Shown: in pieces, positions 61,791 to 64,000 of the stretch
How the letters are laid out: every line of letters starts with the position of its first letter
Numbering within the stretch: the stretch's first letter is position 1
Origin: Deltaproteobacteria bacterium
GTDB taxonomy: Bacteria > Myxococcota > Kuafuiibacteriia > Kuafuiibacteriales > Kuafuiibacteriaceae
Assembly (NCBI GenBank): GCA_011526105.1
Contig: WYAZ01000178.1
Location: forward strand, 1-64,000
Length of the DNA stretch: 64,000 bases
Direction of reading: 5' to 3'
The notes under the pieces: generated by a model
The model's database searches: none
What the model saw: the letters and a program-made list of their open reading frames with translations, nothing else
Told to the model about the DNA's origin: nothing
Made by a program: the position numbers and the translations under genes

Positions 61791-63295
61791 GGCGCCTCCA
61801 GTTTTTCGATGCGCTTTAGACGCTCTTCGAGGATGGAGTTTGCGTTCTTGCCCTTGGCGTAGTTGCCGGTCACTTTGAGCTCTGTGAGCTTGTCGATGAC
61901 CTTGGGTCGGAGCTGCGCGGAGCTCTTGGCGATACGCTCGAGTCCATTGAGCGGGGTATAGTCGCCCTGGCTCTGAAATGCCTCGATCAGGCGATCGACG
62001 AGTCGTGCACTCGGAGTGGCGTACTCGGCGAGCGCGCGCAGCGCATAACTCGAGAGATCCCGCTCGTAACGGCGCCAGAGGATTTCACCGAGCTCGTCGT
62101 CAAACGCCGGCGCCTCTTCGAGCAGGGCTTCGACCGAGCGCTGCCAGTCTGTGCCGATGCGGCCCTCGGCATCGCCCGCGCCATCCAAGTAGTGCGGGGT
62201 GTTGGCGTCGGTCTCGCGAATGAAGCGCCACAAGATCGCGGCGCGACGTTGATAGGAGAGCGGACCCATCAGCTCGAGGCAGCCGCTTCGCGAACGCCGA
62301 CCCTTCTCCTTCTTGCCGGTCTCGTAGAAGCAGCTGCGGATCGCGAGGTCGAGGTTCGGCAAGTCGCCCACCTTGGACAGCTCGCCCATGTTTTGACCCG
62401 CCGCGACCTGCTGAAGCCAAGCCTGAACCGCTTCTTGCCGCGCGATGCCAGTGAAGTGGGTCATCTGCTCGCTCGCCTCTTTGCGGACGCGGCTGTCCTT
62501 GTCTCTCCGCAACACCTCAATCACGACGCGTTGCGTGGGGGCGAGACGACGCGCCGGGTTGCGGAGCGCCACCAAACAGTCGAGGCGCAGCGATTCCTTT
62601 GGGTGTTCGAGCGCGCAACGTTCGATCAAGTTGCGGGCCCCGTCCTCGTCTCTGACCTTCGACGCCGCAACGCGGAACGCGGCCATCATCTTGTCGTGGT
62701 TCTTTCCAAACAGATCCTCGGCGAGGCCCGACATGGAGCCGCCGGGCACGTGCACCTCGCTCCAGGCAAAGGGCCACTTCTCGCCATCTCTAAACGGATC
62801 CGGTCGCTTGTTCTTGTGGTCGCTCGCGGCCGATCCCGCGTGAGCCAGATGCGGCTTCAGCGCGCTCACCAGCTCCTGAGCCGCCGTCTTGGCGCTCGCC
62901 TGAATCGCGGACAGGATCTCGGGGCGAGACTTCTTTCGAAGGGTCGCCGAATGGGACGCGGTGAAGCTGGGTAGGTCGCCCTTCTGTCCGGGGCCAAACG
63001 AGAGATAGACCGTATGCGTCTCGGCCTCATCGAGGAGCCGTCCGTGGATCTCGAGCCGATAGTCGCCGGCACTGGAGGTCTTGTCCTTGCTCAATTTTTG
63101 GAGCTGAATCAGACCGGGCTTGGTCAGCACTTCGAGCGCGGTGTGTTCGATGGTCCTTCGGAGATCACCAAGGTCCATCGGTCGCCACGAGCCCGCGCTG
63201 GCTTTCACCTCGTAGTCCACCGTGGGAAGTGCGAAGACGATCGAAGGCGTCGTCGCGAGCAACGTGGCGAGAAGGCCACCTCGGAAGCACATCAC
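61787..63295 (-). CDS. secreted HEAT-repeat-like protein, tandem paralogue 1
   Basis: The 502-residue protein has a signal peptide (GGLLATLLATTPSIVFA) and an N-terminal domain (YRLEIHGRLLDEAETHTVYLSFG, DLPSFTASHSATLRKKSR) matching the adjacent gene, then helical repeats (CALEHPKESLRLDCLVALRNPARRLAPTQR). The two are tandem duplicates that have drifted. It is first in a six-gene leftward operon whose promoter should lie in 63296-63376, shared with the divergent lipoprotein gene. Confidence 0.65.
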   Translation of the reverse strand: MMCFRGGLLATLLATTPSIVFALPTVDYEVKASAGSWRPMDLGDLRRTIEHTALEVLTKPGLIQLQKLSKDKTSSAGDYRLEIHGRLLDEAETHTVYLSFGPGQKGDLPSFTASHSATLRKKSRPEILSAIQASAKTAAQELVSALKPHLAHAGSAASDHKNKRPDPFRDGEKWPFAWSEVHVPGGSMSGLAEDLFGKNHDKMMAAFRVAASKVRDEDGARNLIERCALEHPKESLRLDCLVALRNPARRLAPTQRVVIEVLRRDKDSRVRKEASEQMTHFTGIARQEAVQAWLQQVAAGQNMGELSKVGDLPNLDLAIRSCFYETGKKEKGRRSRSGCLELMGPLSYQRRAAILWRFIRETDANTPHYLDGAGDAEGRIGTDWQRSVEALLEEAPAFDDELGEILWRRYERDLSSYALRALAEYATPSARLVDRLIEAFQSQGDYTPLNGLERIAKSSAQLRPKVIDKLTELKVTGNYAKGKNANSILEERLKRIEKLEAP

Positions 63296-63376
63296 GCGTG
63301 CAGCCTACCAGAGCTGGAGGCCGCGGGAAGGTCCGCTCGGCTTCCTTCGAAGCGGGGGATCCGTTAGCCTCCGAGC

Positions 63377-63961
63377 GTGCATTTGGCTTCCATCCCCGCC
63401 TCTCGCCCCCCGCTCTTCTTCGTCCTCGCGCTGGCCTCGTGCACCTCGGGCGGCACCCCGGCCGCGGGTGAAGCCAAGGAGGTGCAGCGTGTCGAGCACG
63501 CCATCGATCTGTCGGGGGAGTGGAACGACGTCGACTCCGACCTCGTGGCCAAAGAGGTGATCGGGGATTGCCTCAGCGCTCCATGGCTCGAGACGTGGAC
63601 CGCCGCGCACTCGGGCGAAAAGCCGGTGGTGAGGCTCTACCCGCTCAAGAACCGCACGGTGGCGTACATCGACTATCGCTACTTCACCAAGCAGATCGAG
63701 GCCGCGCTCGTTCGCTCAGGGAAGATCGAAGTGCTCGCCAGCCTCGAAGAGCTCGAGGACGAAGAGGGTGAGGTCGCCAGACCGGCAAAGGCGGAGGAGG
63801 GCGCTGACTTCGTGATGAACGGAGTCATCGTCTCGCAGGAAGACAAAGTGGAGACCCAAGAGGTCATCGCGTACCTCACGTCGGTGGAGCTGCTCGAGGT
63901 CGCGACGAACAAGAAGGCGTGGGTCGGTCAAAAACGCATTCGAAAGCTCATCAAGCGGTGA
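63377..63961 (+). CDS. LpoB-like penicillin-binding-protein activator lipoprotein
   Basis: The 194-residue lipoprotein, from GTG 63377, has a lipobox LASC (C22). The domain KPVVRLYPLKNRTVAYIDYRYFTKQIEAALVRSGKIEVL, then FVMNGVIVSQED and VELLEVATNKKAWVGQKRIRK, fits the LpoB (TolB-N-like) family that activates PBP1B-type peptidoglycan synthases from the outer membrane. The catch is that this fold is widespread in myxobacteria, so a peptidoglycan role is probable, not certain. The window ends 39 bases after its stop with no further gene visible. Confidence 0.78.
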   Translation: MHLASIPASRPPLFFVLALASCTSGGTPAAGEAKEVQRVEHAIDLSGEWNDVDSDLVAKEVIGDCLSAPWLETWTAAHSGEKPVVRLYPLKNRTVAYIDYRYFTKQIEAALVRSGKIEVLASLEELEDEEGEVARPAKAEEGADFVMNGVIVSQEDKVETQEVIAYLTSVELLEVATNKKAWVGQKRIRKLIKR

Positions 63962-64000
63962 TGACCGCGCTCTGGCTCAGACCGCGCTGATGCAGCGGCA

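Noticed and set aside
63961-63990. New gene starting TGATG after the LpoB-like gene
   Set aside because: The frame stops after nine codons.

Overview
The window looks like chromosome from a high-GC member of the Myxococcota (a myxobacterium or relative). The grounds are very GC-rich codon usage, many secreted lipoproteins with Asp/Gly/Ala-rich linkers, a protein with a MYXO-CTERM-like tail (Cys-Gly-Cys, one membrane helix, Arg-rich end), a TonB/TonB-receptor fusion, FHA and cyclic-nucleotide-binding signalling domains, and a very large iterative fatty-acid/polyketide-type synthase. This is inferred from style; there is no rRNA or tRNA to place it. I saw no CRISPR array, phage, plasmid function or complete insertion sequence.

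Layout. 1-2.2 kb: the ribosome-rescue gene arfB lies between two palindromic repeat elements, followed by a secreted protein. 2.6-7.8 kb: a B12-type radical SAM protein, a lipoprotein and a three-gene run of secreted proteins of unknown role. 7.8-10.9 kb: a beta-propeller-like lipoprotein, a Nudix hydrolase, a small outer-membrane protein and a second copy of the arfB-side repeat in opposite orientation. 10.9-15.1 kb: a tightly overlapping lipoprotein / outer-membrane protein / TonB-receptor operon. 15.1-17.1 kb: an operon with two HExxH proteins (one M91/NleD-like). 17.6-31.1 kb: a surface protein and metabolic genes (glutamate/dicarboxylate symporter, rRNA methyltransferase, ferredoxin, BoxD-like aldehyde dehydrogenase, HutF, alcohol dehydrogenase, metzincin, GNAT, dimethylglycine-dehydrogenase-like enzyme, MAPEG).

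31.1-40.8 kb holds the first standout: a leftward operon of a 2753-residue synthase (KS-KS-AT-ACP-C45-KR-DH), a Sfp-type phosphopantetheinyl transferase and a FabL-type enoyl reductase, coupled by 4-base start/stop overlaps. The synthase lacks a visible enoyl reductase and the FabL-like protein can supply one; the PPTase can activate the carrier domain. A C45 autoproteolytic acyltransferase domain sits inside the synthase, which suggests release of the chain onto an amine. This operon is my best candidate for an undescribed biosynthetic system.

41.4-46.4 kb holds the second: a nine-haem periplasmic cytochrome, a protein joining two cNMP-binding domains to four Fe-S motifs and a His-bearing membrane module, and a protein joining two FHA domains to a seven-haem cytochrome. 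Together they look like an electron conduit whose cytoplasmic side is controlled by a nucleotide second messenger and by phosphoprotein binding.

46.4-64 kb: RNA 2',3'-cyclic phosphodiesterase, leucyl aminopeptidase, glyoxalase II, a beta-oxidation operon (thiolase plus FadJ-like protein) behind two copies of a palindromic operator-like site, then a six-gene leftward operon (two HEAT-like paralogues, an unknown, an S46 peptidase, two paralogous lipoproteins) and an LpoB-like lipoprotein. Genes are packed tightly, often sharing stop/start bases (ATGA, GTGA, TTGA), so many run as translationally coupled units.
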